Made by a program: the position numbers and the translations under genes
Origin: Helicobacter sp. TUL
Lineage (GTDB): Bacteria; Campylobacterota; Campylobacteria; Campylobacterales; Helicobacteraceae
NCBI RefSeq assembly: GCF_002287135.1
Contig: NZ_NESU01000001.1
Span: 62,001-126,000 of the forward strand
Direction: 5' to 3'
Length of the DNA: 64,000 nucleotides
Notes under the pieces: generated by a model
What the model was told of the DNA's origin: nothing
The model's database searches: none
What the model saw: the letters and a program-made list of their open reading frames with translations, nothing else
In this document: piece by piece, positions 29,816-38,855 of the stretch
How the letters are laid out: each line of letters opens with the position of its first letter
Position numbering within the stretch: position 1 is the first letter of the stretch

Positions 29816-30577
29816 TCACAAAAACTCCTTTATGAGAATCTGTGCGGACATAACAAGACATAGGCAAATCACCATAGGGCGAATAACCTTTATACCTGAT
29901 TTTATGGCAAGTTTTGCTCCCAAACTCGCACCTATCATCTGTCCTATGCACATAATTGCCCCTAGCCCCCATAGCACATTCCCACCAATAATAAAAAGTA
30001 ATGTCGAAACAAGATTAATAACAAACACGATCGAGCGAGAGTATGCAAGTGCCTTGCTTAACCCATATCCTGCAAGACCTACAAATATGGCTAACATAAA
30101 AGAGCCTATTCCCACTCCCAAAAGCCCACCATATGCACTCGCTATCGCACAAGAGATATAGGGCAAAAACGCGTGTGTAGTCTTTATGGTATCATCATCG
30201 CTTATATTTGGTGAAAATAAAAAATATATCCCCACAATAATCATTGCAAAGGGTAGGATTTTTGATAAAGATTCAAGCGGTATGACTTGCACCAAAGCCA
30301 CTCCAATGGCAGAAAAAATCAATGCAATAATCATATATATGCGGCTTTGTCCCAAATCCATCAAACCACTTTTATAATAATGTGCTACACCTGTGAATGA
30401 CCCAACACACGCCTGAAGTTTGTTTGTCGCCAAAGCCTGAATCGGATTTAATCCGCTAAGCAAAAGCAAGGGCATTGTTATCATTCCTGCTCCACCAGAG
30501 AGCGAACCTACAAATCCACCAAAGATAGAGCCGACAAACAACACGACATACCAAGATATTGCTAAATCACCAAACAC
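29816..30577 (-). CDS. TauE/SafE-family membrane transporter (sulfite/sulfonate exporter type)
   Basis: A 253-residue inner-membrane protein with about eight membrane segments in two repeated halves. The family signature GSLSGGAGMITMPLL is near the N-terminus, and ATNKLQACVGSFTG matches the conserved second motif. Members export sulfite, sulfoacetate or related anions, but substrates are hard to predict. GTG start with GGAG 7 nt upstream. It sits between metN and gltS without obvious operon linkage. The sulfur-related neighbours (metNIQ, metK, selAB) make a sulfur oxyanion plausible but not shown. Confidence 0.88.
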   Translation of the reverse strand: MFGDLAISWYVVLFVGSIFGGFVGSLSGGAGMITMPLLLLSGLNPIQALATNKLQACVGSFTGVAHYYKSGLMDLGQSRIYMIIALIFSAIGVALVQVIPLESLSKILPFAMIIVGIYFLFSPNISDDDTIKTTHAFLPYISCAIASAYGGLLGVGIGSFMLAIFVGLAGYGLSKALAYSRSIVFVINLVSTLLFIIGGNVLWGLGAIMCIGQMIGASLGAKLAIKSGIKVIRPMVICLCLVMSAQILIKEFL

Positions 30578-30655
30578 TAGCTATCTCCAAAACCTCATCG
30601 CTTCTTGACACATTACACACCAACTTTATTGTATGTAATCTAGATTCTATATACA

Positions 30656-32176
30656 TCAAGGTATGATAGAAAGTGAGCCTGTAATCACAACTGCATTGAC
30701 AAGATCAATAAAAAATGCCCCACAAAGTGGCACGATAATAAATGCTATATGGCTTGGTCCATAATGTGAAGTCACTGCTTGCATATTCACCATAGCCGTG
30801 GGCATTGCTCCCAATCCAAAACCACAATGTCCAGCAGCAAGGACTGCTGCATCGTAATTTTTGCCACAAAATCTAAATGTAATAAACACAGCATATAACA
30901 CCATTAATATAGTTTGTGCTGTAAGTATCACAACTAAAGGCAATGCGAGTGATAGCAGCTGCCAAAGATTGAGTGTCATCATCGCAAACGCAAGAAACAA
31001 AGAAAGCGAAACATTACCCAAAACAGAGACTTCTCTATCAAAAACTTGATGAATGTTTAATGCCTGTAAGGTATTGCGCAAAATCACTCCTGTAAAAAGA
31101 CAATACACAAAAGCCGGAAGATTAAGTCCTGGGCTTATATCCCTTATACTCTCTTCCAACACTTTACCAACTAACAAACATATCGCAATTAATGCGAGGC
31201 TTTCTACAAAACTAATAGGCGTAATCAATCGCTCTTTCATCGGTGTTTCAAACCCATGCACATCATCATTATTGTGTTGTGCACCTGGAATCTTAAGATT
31301 ATGCCGTTTGATAAGGAATCTTGCAACAGGACCGCCAATAAGCCCACCCATAACAAGCCCAAAAGTTGCACATGCCATAGCAACTCCTGTTGCGGCAGAG
31401 AAATTATAAGGTTGTGCTTCAAAAACTTTAGCCCATGTGGCACCCGTTCCATGCCCACCACTCATCGTGATAGAACCACCAAGCATACCAAGCAATGGAT
31501 TCTCACCCATAGCATAGGATATGCCAACCCCAACGAGATTCTGTAACACAAGCACACCCGCAATCAACACAAGAAATATGCCAAGCATTTTTCCACCCTT
31601 TTTTAATGCAGAAAAGTCCGCACTAAGCCCAATTGATGAGAAAAAAGCAAGCATTAAAGGCTCTGATAAAGAAGAATCAAATGTAAATTCAAGCTGCAAT
31701 GTTTTATAAATCACAAGGATTATAACCGCACTAATAATGCCACCCACAACAGGTTCTGGTATATTATAATCTTGTAATATTTTTACACGCTCAATAATAA
31801 AGCGACCAAGCAACAAAACAGCTACCATACTCACAAGCGTAAAATAAAAGTTAAAACTTATGCCACTCAAACTCACATCTTGTGTGTGAATATAGGCTTG
31901 TGTGTTTTTATTGTCTGTAATGAGATAATAATCAGCCACCTTGCCAAGCACCTTTAACTTTGTGTCTGTGGGTAACACGCTTTCAAGTTTGCATTGCTCA
32001 TTTGGCACACTATAGAGTGTTGCATTATTGGTATTAACACGATATGTATCGCGCCATAAAGCCACTTTTTCTAGCTTTATATCATTAGGCACACATATAG
32101 TGTTATCTTGCGCTTGTAACGCATAAATAGGAAATAACCCACTTATAATAAAACAAAGATAAAAAATATATCTCAT
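30656..32176 (-). CDS. gltS: Sodium/glutamate symporter GltS with an added N-terminal SH3-like periplasmic domain
   Basis: Residues 110-506 are a complete GltS Na+/glutamate symporter: two inverted five-helix repeats and the reentrant loop GGHGTGATW. In front is a signal peptide (FYLCFIISGLFPIYALQAQ) and about 65 residues that look like a bacterial SH3 domain (YRVNTNNATLYSVPN, LKVLGKVADYYLI, TQAYIHTQDV). Ordinary GltS proteins are about 400 residues and lack this. The extra domain should be periplasmic, where it could bind peptidoglycan or a partner. GGAGG lies 6 nt before the ATG, supporting the long form. Confidence 0.92.
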   Translation of the reverse strand: MRYIFYLCFIISGLFPIYALQAQDNTICVPNDIKLEKVALWRDTYRVNTNNATLYSVPNEQCKLESVLPTDTKLKVLGKVADYYLITDNKNTQAYIHTQDVSLSGISFNFYFTLVSMVAVLLLGRFIIERVKILQDYNIPEPVVGGIISAVIILVIYKTLQLEFTFDSSLSEPLMLAFFSSIGLSADFSALKKGGKMLGIFLVLIAGVLVLQNLVGVGISYAMGENPLLGMLGGSITMSGGHGTGATWAKVFEAQPYNFSAATGVAMACATFGLVMGGLIGGPVARFLIKRHNLKIPGAQHNNDDVHGFETPMKERLITPISFVESLALIAICLLVGKVLEESIRDISPGLNLPAFVYCLFTGVILRNTLQALNIHQVFDREVSVLGNVSLSLFLAFAMMTLNLWQLLSLALPLVVILTAQTILMVLYAVFITFRFCGKNYDAAVLAAGHCGFGLGAMPTAMVNMQAVTSHYGPSHIAFIIVPLCGAFFIDLVNAVVITGSLSIIP

Positions 32177-32672
32177 TTAAAGCCTCCTTGTCTACATCTT
32201 TGTCATCTACACTATAAAACGCATCTAAGCTATATTTTTAAAGCTCACTGCTAAAGATGAGGCAGATACATCACTTGATAATAACACGATTCTAATAACT
32301 GCGTATATAATCCACATCGCCATATACACAACAATGCAATTTAGTAAAGCAAATGAGTATACAACGCATACATAGCCTATATACTTAGCAAATTGCTAAC
32401 ACACAACCTAAAATTTACCAAGCTCCTTGCCACACACATAATGCTAATCCATATCACATAGACAAATACAATGCTTAAATCAAGATTTTTATCCGTAACA
32501 AAACCTAGCACTGCAAAAATTTCAATATTAAAACATAAGGCTACAAGGCTTTAACTATGGAAGCATCATAAATCATCTTATAGCAAAGTTACAAGCTAAT
32601 TTATTGGATTGTTTGGTTGTCGTGTGTATAGCCACAAACACTCAATGTGAGTGTTTGTGAATCTTGGAGAAG
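32177..32672. other. 496-nt gap between metK and gltS without a supported gene
   Basis: No convincing gene was found. A minus-strand open stretch (32377-32550) would encode a hydrophobic sequence (IFAVLGFVTDKNLDL, then VFVYVIWISIM) but has no usable start or ribosome-binding site. It might be a remnant of a membrane protein. The right end holds the metK hairpin. The rest is AT-rich with no tRNA-like fold that I could see. Confidence 0.5.
32633..32659. terminator. Hairpin after metK
   Basis: CACAAACACTCA and TGAGTGTTTGTG pair perfectly over 12 bp with a 3-nt loop, 14 nt beyond the metK stop. It is the most stable hairpin in this gap and is positioned as the metK terminator, although it lacks a clear T run on the minus strand. 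Confidence 0.65.
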
Positions 32673-33833
32673 TTATTTAAGACCACAAAAATCTTTAATC
32701 GCCTCAACTTTGTCGGTTTTTTCCCAACTAAACTCTGGCAACTCTCGTCCAAAATGTCCATAAGCTGCTGTTTTTTGGTAGATTGGGCGTAAGAGGTCAA
32801 GAGATTCAATAATGCCCTTTGGTGTCAAACGGAATACATGTTTCACACATTCAGTAAGTTTTGAATCTTCTACTTTACCTGTGCCTTGTGTATCAACCAA
32901 AATCGATACTGGCTCTACCACACCAATAGCGTATGCTACTTGCACCACTGCTTTATCACACACACCACTTGCTACAAGGTTTTTGGCGACATAACGCGCA
33001 GCATAGGCTGCACTTCTATCCACTTTGCTTGGATCTTTACCACTAAAAGCACCACCTCCATGCGGACAGCTACCACCATATGTATCCACGATGATTTTAC
33101 GCCCTGTCAAACCTGCATCGCCTTGTGGTCCTCCGATAACAAATTTTCCTGTAGGATTCACAAAATAACGAATATTATCACTTAAATATTTTGCAGGAAT
33201 CACCTTTTGAACAATCTCTTCAATCACAGCATCTCGCAAATGTGTTTGTTGTGTCTCTGGGCTATGTTGCGTAGAAATCACAATCGTATCAATAGCCACT
33301 GGCACACCATCTTCATAGCGCACTGTTACTTGAGACTTACCATCTGGTCGCAAAAATGGCAAACTTCCATCTTTTCTCTTAGCAGCTAATCCCTCTGTAA
33401 GTCTATGAGAAAGCCAAATAGGCAAAGGCATAAGCGTATCAGTCTCTCTACATGCATAACCAAACATAAGCCCTTGATCCCCTGCACCAATCTCACCATC
33501 AGCTCTATCCACACCTTGGTTAATATCTGGGCTTTGCTCACCGATACCATTAAGCACCGCGGCAGATCGATAGTCAAAACCATACAACGCATCTGTGTAG
33601 CCAATCTCTTTTACAACTTTACGCGCAATTTCTTGCATAGGAGCATATACGCTTGTTTTAAGCTCTCCTGCAATCACACAAAAACCATTGCTTACTAGTG
33701 TTTCACAGGCAACACGAGCATTTTTATCGCGCTCAATGATGTAGTCTAAAACTGCATCACTAATTTGGTCTGCCATTTTGTCTGGGTGTCCTTCAGTTAC
33801 AGATTCTGAAGTGAAAAGAAACGATTTTTTCAT
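32673..33833 (-). CDS. metK: S-adenosylmethionine synthetase
   Basis: Makes S-adenosylmethionine from ATP and methionine. At 386 residues it is full length and shows the signature hexapeptide [11 protein letters not shown], the phosphate-binding [19 protein letters not shown], and the N-terminal [22 protein letters not shown] -10 element is visible about 40 nt upstream on the minus strand. It is monocistronic, ending at a 12-bp hairpin. Methionine import by MetNIQ nearby supplies its substrate. Confidence 0.98.
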   Translation of the reverse strand: MKKSFLFTSESVTEGHPDKMADQISDAVLDYIIERDKNARVACETLVSNGFCVIAGELKTSVYAPMQEIARKVVKEIGYTDALYGFDYRSAAVLNGIGEQSPDINQGVDRADGEIGAGDQGLMFGYACRETDTLMPLPIWLSHRLTEGLAAKRKDGSLPFLRPDGKSQVTVRYEDGVPVAIDTIVISTQHSPETQQTHLRDAVIEEIVQKVIPAKYLSDNIRYFVNPTGKFVIGGPQGDAGLTGRKIIVDTYGGSCPHGGGAFSGKDPSKVDRSAAYAARYVAKNLVASGVCDKAVVQVAYAIGVVEPVSILVDTQGTGKVEDSKLTECVKHVFRLTPKGIIESLDLLRPIYQKTAAYGHFGRELPEFSWEKTDKVEAIKDFCGLK

Positions 33834-33937
33834 TGTCCATATCCTTTGAAAGTAAAAAAATTTGGGTAGTGCAATGATAGCAAAAAAATGAAAATATGTA
33901 TTGTGTTTTTAGTTTTTTGCAATGTATAACAATACAA

Positions 33938-33966
33938 TTTGCTTGTTAAATAATGTAACAAGCAAA
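33938..33966. promoter_or_regulatory. Long dyad upstream of the TonB receptor (candidate operator)
   Basis: TTTGCTTGTTA and TAACAAGCAAA are perfect 11-bp inverted arms separated by 7 nt, lying 100 nt before the TonB receptor ATG and 105 nt before metK. Between divergent genes a terminator is unlikely, so an operator for a dimeric regulator is the better guess. It resembles neither a classical Fur box nor the TRWYA NikR half-sites. Confidence 0.5.
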
Positions 33967-34065
33967 AATATCTTTTCTTATTTGTGCTCCTTTTTAAGAA
34001 TCTAGGTATTACTTTTGGCTACAATGCGACTTACAATCAGTGTGCTGCTTATGTAGGGAGGGGTA

Positions 34066-35997
34066 ATGCGTAAGATTCTCATATATAATCTTTGTGGTAT
34101 GTCATATCTCTGCACTCAAGAGCTTCATACCAAAACAACCCTCCAATCAGTCCTATATACAAAAACGCTCCCAAATACAACCACCACAAGTTTAGAGCAA
34201 TCAGAAATGCTAACAAACAACATAGCCAAATCACTTACATATGTATCTGGATTCTCTATGACGCGCAAGGGTGGCGGTGGCAGTGAAGTATATTATCGAT
34301 CACAAGGAGGCTCAAGGCTTCCTATACTCATAAATGGTGGCATACTCAATGGTGGCTGTGGTGGGAGAATGGATACAACACTCACCTATTTATTCTCCCA
34401 AAATTATGACACACTCACAATTCTCAAAGGACCACAAGATGTGCGTTATGGTGCACTTATAGCTGGTGGGTTGCTTTTTGATAGAGAAAGTGTGCGATTA
34501 GAATCTAATACCTTTAGGGCAAATGCCAATATGCTATATGGGAGCTTTAACCACAAAGATTTTAATGCCTCGGCACTTGTGGGTGGCAAATATGGATCAT
34601 TAGGCATTATTGCATCAGATTATAGCTCCAATGACTATAAAGCAGCCAACGCAAAAACAATCCATTCAGCATATAATAGACAATCAGTTAGTCTCATAGG
34701 CACACTTACACCTACAAAAGATACACTTATTGAACTCTCTGCTGATGTAAGCAATGGAGAAGCTGCCTATGCGGATAGGGGTATGGATGGCAGAAGCTTT
34801 GATCGCAAGTCTTTTATGCTCAAATTTCAACAAAAAATCTCACCAAGCATTCCTTTGCTAGACATACGCGCATGGCACAATAGTATAGATCATAGTATGG
34901 ATAATTTTACCTTGCGCCCAAATAGCACGCAAAACTTCAGTATCAATAACCCAAAACGCACTGCAAATGGCGCAAAAATTGAACTTACTCTTAAGCCCAC
35001 TGATATTCTTAAGCTCTATGTAGGATCAATGTATAACCACGATGAACATGATCTACGCCAAGTGAGTGGATTACCCAATGCCCAAATTGCCAATCAAACA
35101 CTTGCAAATACACCTTTTGCGCCAAATTTTAGATTCCAAAATCTCGGTATGTTTGTGCAAGGCGAAGTATTAGGGGATTTTCATTATGGCATATTCTTTG
35201 GAATGCGTTATGATGCCCTACACACATCACAATTTGCTACAAACACACAAAAGCTCGAAAATCTCTTTAGCGGATTTGGGCGTTATGAATATTATCTGCC
35301 ACATACTACATTTTTTGCAGGTATTGGGGTGGCACAGCGTGGGGCGGATTTTTGGGAAAAATCAAAAATCAATGGTATGAATCTCGCGCCAGAAACAAAT
35401 ACACAGCTTGATTTTGGTGTGCTATATTACACACATAATGCCTCTATTAGTGCGCTTGGATTTTATTCTCAAATGTGGGATTATATACTCTTGTATTATG
35501 GTGCAAACACAAGTGCATTAAATACCAATGCTAGAATGTTAGGTGGGGAGCTAGAAGCACGATATAAATTTTTTGATATGCTTTCTGTGTATGGATCACT
35601 TTCTTACACATATGCGCAAGATCTCAATGCACACGCGCCCCTACCACAAATCGCTCCACTTACTGCCCAAGTGGGTATGACATTGCAAAAAGGTGGGTGG
35701 TTTGTGCGCGCGGATATGTATAGCAATGCCGCACAACACCGCTATAGAATAGATTATGGTAATGTCGTAGGCAAAGATCTAGGCGCAAGTGCAGGGTTTT
35801 ATACCCTCAATGCCTATGGTGGCTACACATACAAAAAACTCTCGTTTCTTTTTGGTGTAGAAAATCTCACAAACACACTCTATGCGTATCATCTCTCACG
35901 CAATAGCGTAGCAATCAATATGCTTGATAATCCTGTAAATACGCGTGTTTATGAGCCGGGTAGAAATTTTTGGCTCAAGATTCAGGCATATTTTTAA
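34066..35997 (+). CDS. TonB-dependent outer-membrane receptor, copper-receptor (OprC/NosA) type
   Basis: A 643-residue TonB-dependent receptor. The plug contains NGGCGGRMDTTLTYLFSQNY followed by DTLTILKGPQDVRYG, very close to the GGCGxRMD...PES signature of OprC/NosA copper receptors, including the Cys-x3-Met pair that binds copper in OprC. The rest is a 22-strand barrel ending in an aromatic (IQAYF). The signal sequence is weak and the TonB box is not obvious. GGGAGGGG precedes the ATG. It is monocistronic, ending in a hairpin. Copper (or another metal) uptake is the likely role; family assignment is stronger than substrate. Confidence 0.85.
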   Translation: MRKILIYNLCGMSYLCTQELHTKTTLQSVLYTKTLPNTTTTSLEQSEMLTNNIAKSLTYVSGFSMTRKGGGGSEVYYRSQGGSRLPILINGGILNGGCGGRMDTTLTYLFSQNYDTLTILKGPQDVRYGALIAGGLLFDRESVRLESNTFRANANMLYGSFNHKDFNASALVGGKYGSLGIIASDYSSNDYKAANAKTIHSAYNRQSVSLIGTLTPTKDTLIELSADVSNGEAAYADRGMDGRSFDRKSFMLKFQQKISPSIPLLDIRAWHNSIDHSMDNFTLRPNSTQNFSINNPKRTANGAKIELTLKPTDILKLYVGSMYNHDEHDLRQVSGLPNAQIANQTLANTPFAPNFRFQNLGMFVQGEVLGDFHYGIFFGMRYDALHTSQFATNTQKLENLFSGFGRYEYYLPHTTFFAGIGVAQRGADFWEKSKINGMNLAPETNTQLDFGVLYYTHNASISALGFYSQMWDYILLYYGANTSALNTNARMLGGELEARYKFFDMLSVYGSLSYTYAQDLNAHAPLPQIAPLTAQVGMTLQKGGWFVRADMYSNAAQHRYRIDYGNVVGKDLGASAGFYTLNAYGGYTYKKLSFLFGVENLTNTLYAYHLSRNSVAINMLDNPVNTRVYEPGRNFWLKIQAYF

Positions 35998-36020
35998 AGA
36001 TACAATCTAAATGTATCTTT
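35996..36020. terminator. Hairpin between the TonB receptor and trpB
   Basis: AAAGATACA and TGTATCTTT form a 9-bp stem with a 7-nt loop. It overlaps the receptor stop codon and lies between convergent genes, so it can serve both. Confidence 0.6.
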
Positions 36021-36022
36021 TC

Positions 36023-37225
36023 TCACTCGCCATAGCCATATTTTTCTACCACAAAATCGATATCCTTATCCCCTCTACCACTAAGATTCACAAGAATTTT
36101 TTTACCCTTTAATTCTGGTGCAATCTTTAGCGCATAGGCTAGAGCATGACTAGATTCAATAGCAGGGATAATGCCCTCTTTTTTACTCAACGCAAAAAAC
36201 GCACTAATGGCTTCCTTATCACTAATAGCTGCAATCTTTGTGCGTCCGATACTATGCAAATACGCGTGTTCTGGTCCCACACTTGGGTAATCAAGCCCAC
36301 TTGCCACACTATATACCGGCGCTGGTTCTCCTTGAGAATCTTTAAGCATTATGCTATTAAATCCGTGCATCACACCCTCACTTCCATAGCTTAGACTTGC
36401 TGCATGCTCTCCAAGCGCACTGCCACGCCCTAGTGGCTCCACACCCACAAGATCTATGGTATCATCAATAAAACCACTAAAAATTCCCATAGCATTGCTT
36501 CCGCCACCCACACACGCACACACAATATCTGGTAACTCCCCTGTCATCTCCAAAAATTGCTCTTTAGATTCAATACCCACAATCGCTTGAAAATCACGCA
36601 CCATTTTAGGAAATGGGTGAGGACCTACCACAGAACCAATGGCATACATCGTGTTTTTTGGATCACTCAAATATGCTTCAAAGGCTGAATCTACAGCTTC
36701 TTTAAGTGTTTTGGCTCCACGACTTACACTCACAACCTTAGCCCCCAAAATCTTCATACGCACGACATTTGGGTGTTCTTTTGCTATATCCACCTCACCC
36801 ATATGAATCTCACACTCTAGCCCAAAATACGCTGCAGCAGTAGCCAAAGCCACGCCATGTTGCCCTGCTCCAGTTTCTGCTATAAGCTTCTTTTTGCCCA
36901 TAAATTTTGCCAAAAGTGCCTCGCCCATACAATGATTAAGCTTGTGAGCGCCGGTGTGATTTAAATCCTCTCGCTTGAGATAGATTCCCGCACCGCCATA
37001 TTCTTTGGTTAGATTATGTGCAAAATAAATTGGTGTAGGACGCCCTTGAAAGTGTTTGCGAATCTTGCGAAGCTCTGCGATAAAATCGCTATTTTGCGCG
37101 ATAAGATTGTAGGCTTGATTAATCTCTTCCATAGCCTTAGCAATAGGCTCTGGCACAAAGCTTCCACCAAATTTGCCAAAAAATCCATTTTCATTAGGAA
37201 ATTGCTTGAGATAAGATTGTGTCAT
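36023..37225 (-). CDS. trpB: Tryptophan synthase beta chain, standing alone
   Basis: Condenses indole (or indole released from indole-glycerol phosphate by TrpA) with serine to make tryptophan. The 400 residues are full length: PLP Lys95 in HTGAHKLNH, the phosphate-binding GGGSNAMG at about 238, and the C-terminal [15 protein letters not shown] precedes the ATG. No trpA or other trp gene is adjacent, so either trpA is elsewhere or this enzyme scavenges free indole, which is abundant in the gut. It is divergent from ahpC. Confidence 0.95.
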   Translation of the reverse strand: MTQSYLKQFPNENGFFGKFGGSFVPEPIAKAMEEINQAYNLIAQNSDFIAELRKIRKHFQGRPTPIYFAHNLTKEYGGAGIYLKREDLNHTGAHKLNHCMGEALLAKFMGKKKLIAETGAGQHGVALATAAAYFGLECEIHMGEVDIAKEHPNVVRMKILGAKVVSVSRGAKTLKEAVDSAFEAYLSDPKNTMYAIGSVVGPHPFPKMVRDFQAIVGIESKEQFLEMTGELPDIVCACVGGGSNAMGIFSGFIDDTIDLVGVEPLGRGSALGEHAASLSYGSEGVMHGFNSIMLKDSQGEPAPVYSVASGLDYPSVGPEHAYLHSIGRTKIAAISDKEAISAFFALSKKEGIIPAIESSHALAYALKIAPELKGKKILVNLSGRGDKDIDFVVEKYGYGE

Positions 37226-37362
37226 ACATTCCTCCTTAATAGAATCTTAAAGCTAATAATGTCCGAACTATAGCACCCAAACCTTAAGAGATGTATTATC
37301 TTTAGATAAAATTTCTTAAAAATTTAGTTTCTTGTTACCTATTTGCATTACAATCCCACTTA

Positions 37363-37381
37363 TGATAATAATTTGTTATCA
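37363..37381. promoter_or_regulatory. Fur/PerR-like dyad upstream of ahpC
   Basis: TGATAATAATTTGTTATCA has perfect 6-bp arms (TGATAA, TTATCA) around 7 nt, 23 nt before the ahpC ATG. It resembles Fur-family boxes, and in Campylobacter and Helicobacter ahpC is controlled by PerR or Fur. The binding protein is inferred from resemblance only. Confidence 0.55.
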
Positions 37382-37404
37382 AAAATTTTTATTAAGGAGA
37401 CTAC

Positions 37405-38001
37405 ATGTTAGTTACAAAACAAGCCCCAGACTTCACAGCAGAAGCAATCAAAGCCGATGGCACATTTGATGATAACTTCAATCTTTATAGCAACATTGGT
37501 AAAAATGGTGCTGTTATTTTCTTTTGGCCAAAAGACTTTACATTCGTATGCCCTAGCGAAATTATCGCTTTTGATCACAGAGTAAAAGATTTTGCAGAAA
37601 GAGGATTTAGCGTTATTGGTGTGTCTATTGACTCTAAAGAAGTGCATTTTGCATGGAGAAACACTCCAGTAAAAGAAGGTGGTATCGGTGCGGTAACATT
37701 CCCAATGGTTTCTGATATCACAAAACAAATTTCTCGCGATTATGATGTGCTTTTTGGTGGTGCGGTAGCATTACGCGGAAGCTTCCTTATCGACAGAAAC
37801 AAAGTTGTTCGCCACGCAGTTATCAACGATCTTCCACTTGGTAGAAATGTTGATGAAATGCTTAGAATGTGTGATGCATTACTTCACTTTGAACAACACG
37901 GCGAAGTATGCCCTGCTGGTTGGAACAAAGGCGATAAAGGTATGGTAGCCAATGCTAAAGGTGTAGCAGAATACCTAAGCCAAAACGCTGACAAACTATA
38001 A
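37405..38001 (+). CDS. ahpC: Alkyl hydroperoxide reductase / 2-Cys peroxiredoxin (AhpC, TsaA)
   Basis: Thioredoxin-dependent peroxidase that removes peroxides and peroxynitrite; it is among the most abundant proteins in Helicobacter. At 198 residues it has the peroxidatic Cys49 (DFTFVCPSE) and the resolving Cys169 (GEVCPAGW). AAGGAG lies just upstream, with a dyad overlapping the likely promoter. Codon choice is more even than in neighbours (more use of C-ending codons), as expected of a highly expressed gene. It ends in a hairpin terminator. Confidence 0.98.
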   Translation: MLVTKQAPDFTAEAIKADGTFDDNFNLYSNIGKNGAVIFFWPKDFTFVCPSEIIAFDHRVKDFAERGFSVIGVSIDSKEVHFAWRNTPVKEGGIGAVTFPMVSDITKQISRDYDVLFGGAVALRGSFLIDRNKVVRHAVINDLPLGRNVDEMLRMCDALLHFEQHGEVCPAGWNKGDKGMVANAKGVAEYLSQNADKL

Positions 38002-38012
38002 TCCTCCTTGCG

Positions 38013-38033
38013 CCTCTTTGACTTCCAAAGGGG
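38013..38033 (+). terminator. Terminator after ahpC
   Basis: CCTCTTTG pairs with CAAAGGGG (8 bp, one G-T pair) around a 5-nt loop, 11 nt past the ahpC stop. A T5 run follows about 15 nt later. Confidence 0.55.
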
Positions 38034-38119
38034 TGCATATAAAGTTACTTTTTAGACTTCCGCTTCTGTAAATACATATAGAAATCCCATTTTTTACCTT
38101 GCAATAATTCCGCTTAGAG

Positions 38120-38125
38120 TATAAT
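38120..38125 (+). promoter_or_regulatory. Probable -10 box of the response-regulator gene
   Basis: TATAAT in GAGTATAATAGCGC lies 32 nt before the ATG at 38158, the usual distance for a Helicobacter sigma-80 promoter. Confidence 0.6.
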
Positions 38126-38157
38126 AGCGCATTTACACATTGTATTAGGAGTGTGCT

Positions 38158-38838
38158 ATGTTAGAAGTTTTGATGATTGAAGATGATGTAGAACTTGCAG
38201 AAATTTTGAGCGATTATCTCAAAAAACACGATATGAATGTAACAAACTATGATGAACCATATACAGGAATGAGTGCTGTTAATGCCAAGCATTTTGATAT
38301 TTTGCTCCTAGATCTTACATTGCCAAATCTCGATGGGCTAGAAGTTTGTAAGCGCGTTGCCAAGCAAAAAAATATCCCCATTATCATTTCTTCGGCAAGA
38401 AGTGATGTCGATGATAAAGTCAAAGCCCTAGAATATGGTGCAGATGACTATTTGCCAAAGCCTTATGATCCAAAGGAGCTTGTGGCGCGGATTCACTCAC
38501 TTTTGCGTCGTTACAACAAAAAAAATCCAAAAGAACAAAACAAAGAAAAAGATTCAGTATTTAAGATTGACAAGCACAGCCGACAAGTCTTTTTCAAAGA
38601 TAAAAAACTCGATCTCACGCGCGCAGAGTATGAGATTCTCACACTTTTAATTAGTAAGCGTGGTCATGTATTTTCGCGTGAAGCAATCGCTATAGAATCT
38701 GAATCTATCAATCCAGAAAGCTCCAATAAAAGTATTGATGTTATCATAGGCAGACTACGATCCAAAATAGAAGAAAACCCCAAAAACCCACAATACATTA
38801 TCTCTGTGCGAGGCGTGGGCTATAAACTAGAGGCATAA
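38158..38838 (+). CDS. OmpR-family response regulator, ArsR (acid response) type, without a linked kinase
   Basis: A 226-residue two-domain regulator: receiver with acidic pocket IEDD and phosphoacceptor Asp52 ([12 protein letters not shown]), Lys in [11 protein letters not shown], then a winged-helix DNA-binding domain (about 130-226; [30 protein letters not shown]). The receiver is very close to H. pylori ArsR (HP0166), which controls urease and acid genes and is essential. There the sensor ArsS follows directly; here the next gene is a convergent autotransporter, so the kinase must be elsewhere or absent. TTAGGAG precedes the ATG. Confidence 0.93.
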   Translation: MLEVLMIEDDVELAEILSDYLKKHDMNVTNYDEPYTGMSAVNAKHFDILLLDLTLPNLDGLEVCKRVAKQKNIPIIISSARSDVDDKVKALEYGADDYLPKPYDPKELVARIHSLLRRYNKKNPKEQNKEKDSVFKIDKHSRQVFFKDKKLDLTRAEYEILTLLISKRGHVFSREAIAIESESINPESSNKSIDVIIGRLRSKIEENPKNPQYIISVRGVGYKLEA

Positions 38839-38855
38839 AAAAATAATTTATGCCT
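38831..38855. terminator. Bidirectional terminator between the regulator and the autotransporter
   Basis: AGGCATAAA and TTTATGCCT form a 9-bp stem with a 7-nt A/T loop, overlapping the regulator stop codon and touching the autotransporter stop. Flanking A and T runs suit both directions. Confidence 0.65.

Noticed and set aside
32377-32550. Open minus-strand stretch encoding a hydrophobic sequence in the metK-gltS gap
   Set aside because: No start codon with a ribosome-binding site and fewer than 60 codons; may be a remnant but cannot be supported.
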